The notes under the pieces: model-generated | Seen by the model: the letters and a program-made list of their open reading frames with translations, nothing else | The model's database searches: none | What the model was told of the DNA's origin: nothing | Translations under genes and position numbers: made by a program | Shown here: one piece after another, positions 31,752-32,629 of the stretch | How the letters are laid out: every line of letters begins with the position of its first letter | Numbering within the stretch: the stretch's first letter is position 1 | NCBI GenBank assembly: GCA_013349615.1 | Contig: DUZJ01000039.1 | Span: 1 to 32,629 of the forward strand | DNA length: 32,629 nt | From: Planctomycetota bacterium | GTDB lineage: Bacteria; Planctomycetota; Phycisphaerae; Sedimentisphaerales; Anaerobacaceae | Direction: 5' to 3'

Positions 31752-32629
31752 ATGGCAGATTCGGCCCCACAAAAGAAGAAAAAGAAAAAACATCATCCCT
31801 TTACGGATTGGCTCAGCTTTGTTGCGCTGCGGATTCTTGTGGTTTTTCTTTACCTGTTCGATGTCGAGACCAATCTGAAGACCGCATGTTTTCTCGGGCG
31901 ATTGCTGTGGGGACATTATCATCGCGGCCGCAAGCGGGCGCTGGACAATCTTCGTGCAAGCTTCCCTGACAAAAGCGAAGAATGGCTCCGGCAGACCGGC
32001 CGACGAAGCTTCGAACATATCGCAATGTTAGCGATTGATATACTGTTTACGCCGCGATTGGTGAAAAAAAACAACTGGCGGGATTATTCAAAGTTCAAGA
32101 CTGCGGAAAGGGCCAAATGGCTGATGCGGGAAGGCAAAGGCATGATTATGGTTGCGGGCCATTACAGCAACTTTGAAATAATGGGTTATATGTTGGGGCT
32201 GTTTGGTTTTAATGTTTACAGTATTGCCCGTCCTCTGGATAACAAGTATATTAACAAGTACCTATACGATGTCCGCCTGCGAGCCGGCCAGAAAATAATC
32301 GACAAGAAAGGCGCCGCGGAGCTGATGGGAAAGCTAACTTCGAGCGGTGCGACGCTTTGCTTTATTGTCGACCAGGATGCCGGCAGAAAAGGGATATTCG
32401 TTGATTTCTTCGGCCGTAAGGCCAGTACCTACAAGAGCATCGGCCTGCTTGCTATCACCGGTAATATACCAATAGGGGTCGGTTACAGCAGGAGAGTTGA
32501 TAATCGTTTTTACTTCGAGATTGGGGTTAATCGGGTTATTATGCCTGAAGAATGGGCCGACAAGGACGACCCGCTGGAGTGGGTCACGGCAGAATATACC
32601 AGGGCGATTGAGAAATTCGTGCGGGAAGA
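31752..32629 (+). CDS. LpxL/HtrB-family lipid A (Kdo2-lipid IVA) acyltransferase, partial (3' end outside window)
   Basis: The frame is open from the ATG at 31752 to the end of the window (292 complete codons) with no stop. The lysophospholipid-acyltransferase signature H-x4-E is present as G-H-Y-S-N-F-E (His137, Glu142), followed by I-A-R-P-L-D-N and the F-I-V-D-Q-D-A-G-R-K-G-I-F-V-D-F-F-G segment that matches lipid A acyltransferases (D-Q-D-x-x-x-x-G-V-F-V-P-F-F-G). Residues ~21-36 are hydrophobic and may anchor the enzyme in the inner membrane. It transfers an acyl chain to a lipid A precursor, consistent with a Gram-negative outer membrane. The N-terminal poly-lysine stretch (residues 8-13) is unusual. 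The ribosome binding site is weak. The end of the gene, perhaps ~10-20 residues, is missing. Confidence 0.85.
   Translation, partial: MADSAPQKKKKKKHHPFTDWLSFVALRILVVFLYLFDVETNLKTACFLGRLLWGHYHRGRKRALDNLRASFPDKSEEWLRQTGRRSFEHIAMLAIDILFTPRLVKKNNWRDYSKFKTAERAKWLMREGKGMIMVAGHYSNFEIMGYMLGLFGFNVYSIARPLDNKYINKYLYDVRLRAGQKIIDKKGAAELMGKLTSSGATLCFIVDQDAGRKGIFVDFFGRKASTYKSIGLLAITGNIPIGVGYSRRVDNRFYFEIGVNRVIMPEEWADKDDPLEWVTAEYTRAIEKFVRE

Overview
The window looks like a chromosomal segment of a Planctomycetota bacterium, most likely a Phycisphaerae / Sedimentisphaerales (MSBL9)-type lineage. This is inferred from gene style: several Tat-exported sulfatases, secreted proteins ending in dockerin-like EF-hand repeats (D-x-D-G-S-G), a PMP-type beta-helix protein, a PhoPQ-related hydrolase, a membrane protein distantly like Nramp, and dispersed intergenic repeats rich in AAACCCAA. 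An LpxL/HtrB-type acyltransferase at the right edge indicates a Gram-negative envelope. No rRNA, tRNA, CRISPR array, integrase or transposase was found.

Layout. 1-1330: a dispersed repeat (copy 1), a GNAT acetyltransferase and about 490 bp of repeat-derived intergenic DNA. 1334-4069: a secreted PhoPQ-related alpha/beta hydrolase and a convergent PLP-dependent trans-sulfuration enzyme. 4199-8081: an AT-rich accessory island. It holds a restriction-modification type controller (C) gene with a C-box and probably a leaderless promoter, the first 29 codons of a Dam-like (D12) methyltransferase cut off by a stop, a ParB-domain gene coupled to a phosphoribosyltransferase-like gene, and a divergent three-gene unit whose central member is a PLD-fold nuclease with a DpnI-like winged helix. 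A terminator closes the island. 8083-10238: a promoter, a hairpin-rich leader, repeat copy 2 and an Nramp-like transporter.

10401-13624: miaB, a B12-type radical SAM gene and a small membrane protein, all on the minus strand. 13911-20818: a minus-strand operon with three Tat-signal sulfatases, a protein of unknown function and a Tat-signal protein with a sugar-isomerase-like fold. It diverges from an amino-acid permease fused to a PTS EIIA domain (21045-22907). 22902-27461: xylose isomerase and a large exported FAD oxidoreductase with two FAD domains. 27681-31088: a large secreted beta-helix/dockerin protein. 31403-31702: an N-terminally truncated dockerin-type fragment. 31752-end: an LpxL-like acyltransferase running off the window.

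Working together: the 13.9-31 kb half fits an envelope/periplasmic programme for desulfating and dismantling sulfated glycans, with xylose isomerase feeding central metabolism. The formylglycine-generating maturase and any glycoside hydrolases are not in the window. The most unusual part is the 4.2-8.1 kb island, which reads as a decayed or remodelled restriction-modification locus now carrying two poorly characterised nuclease/PRTase-type modules.
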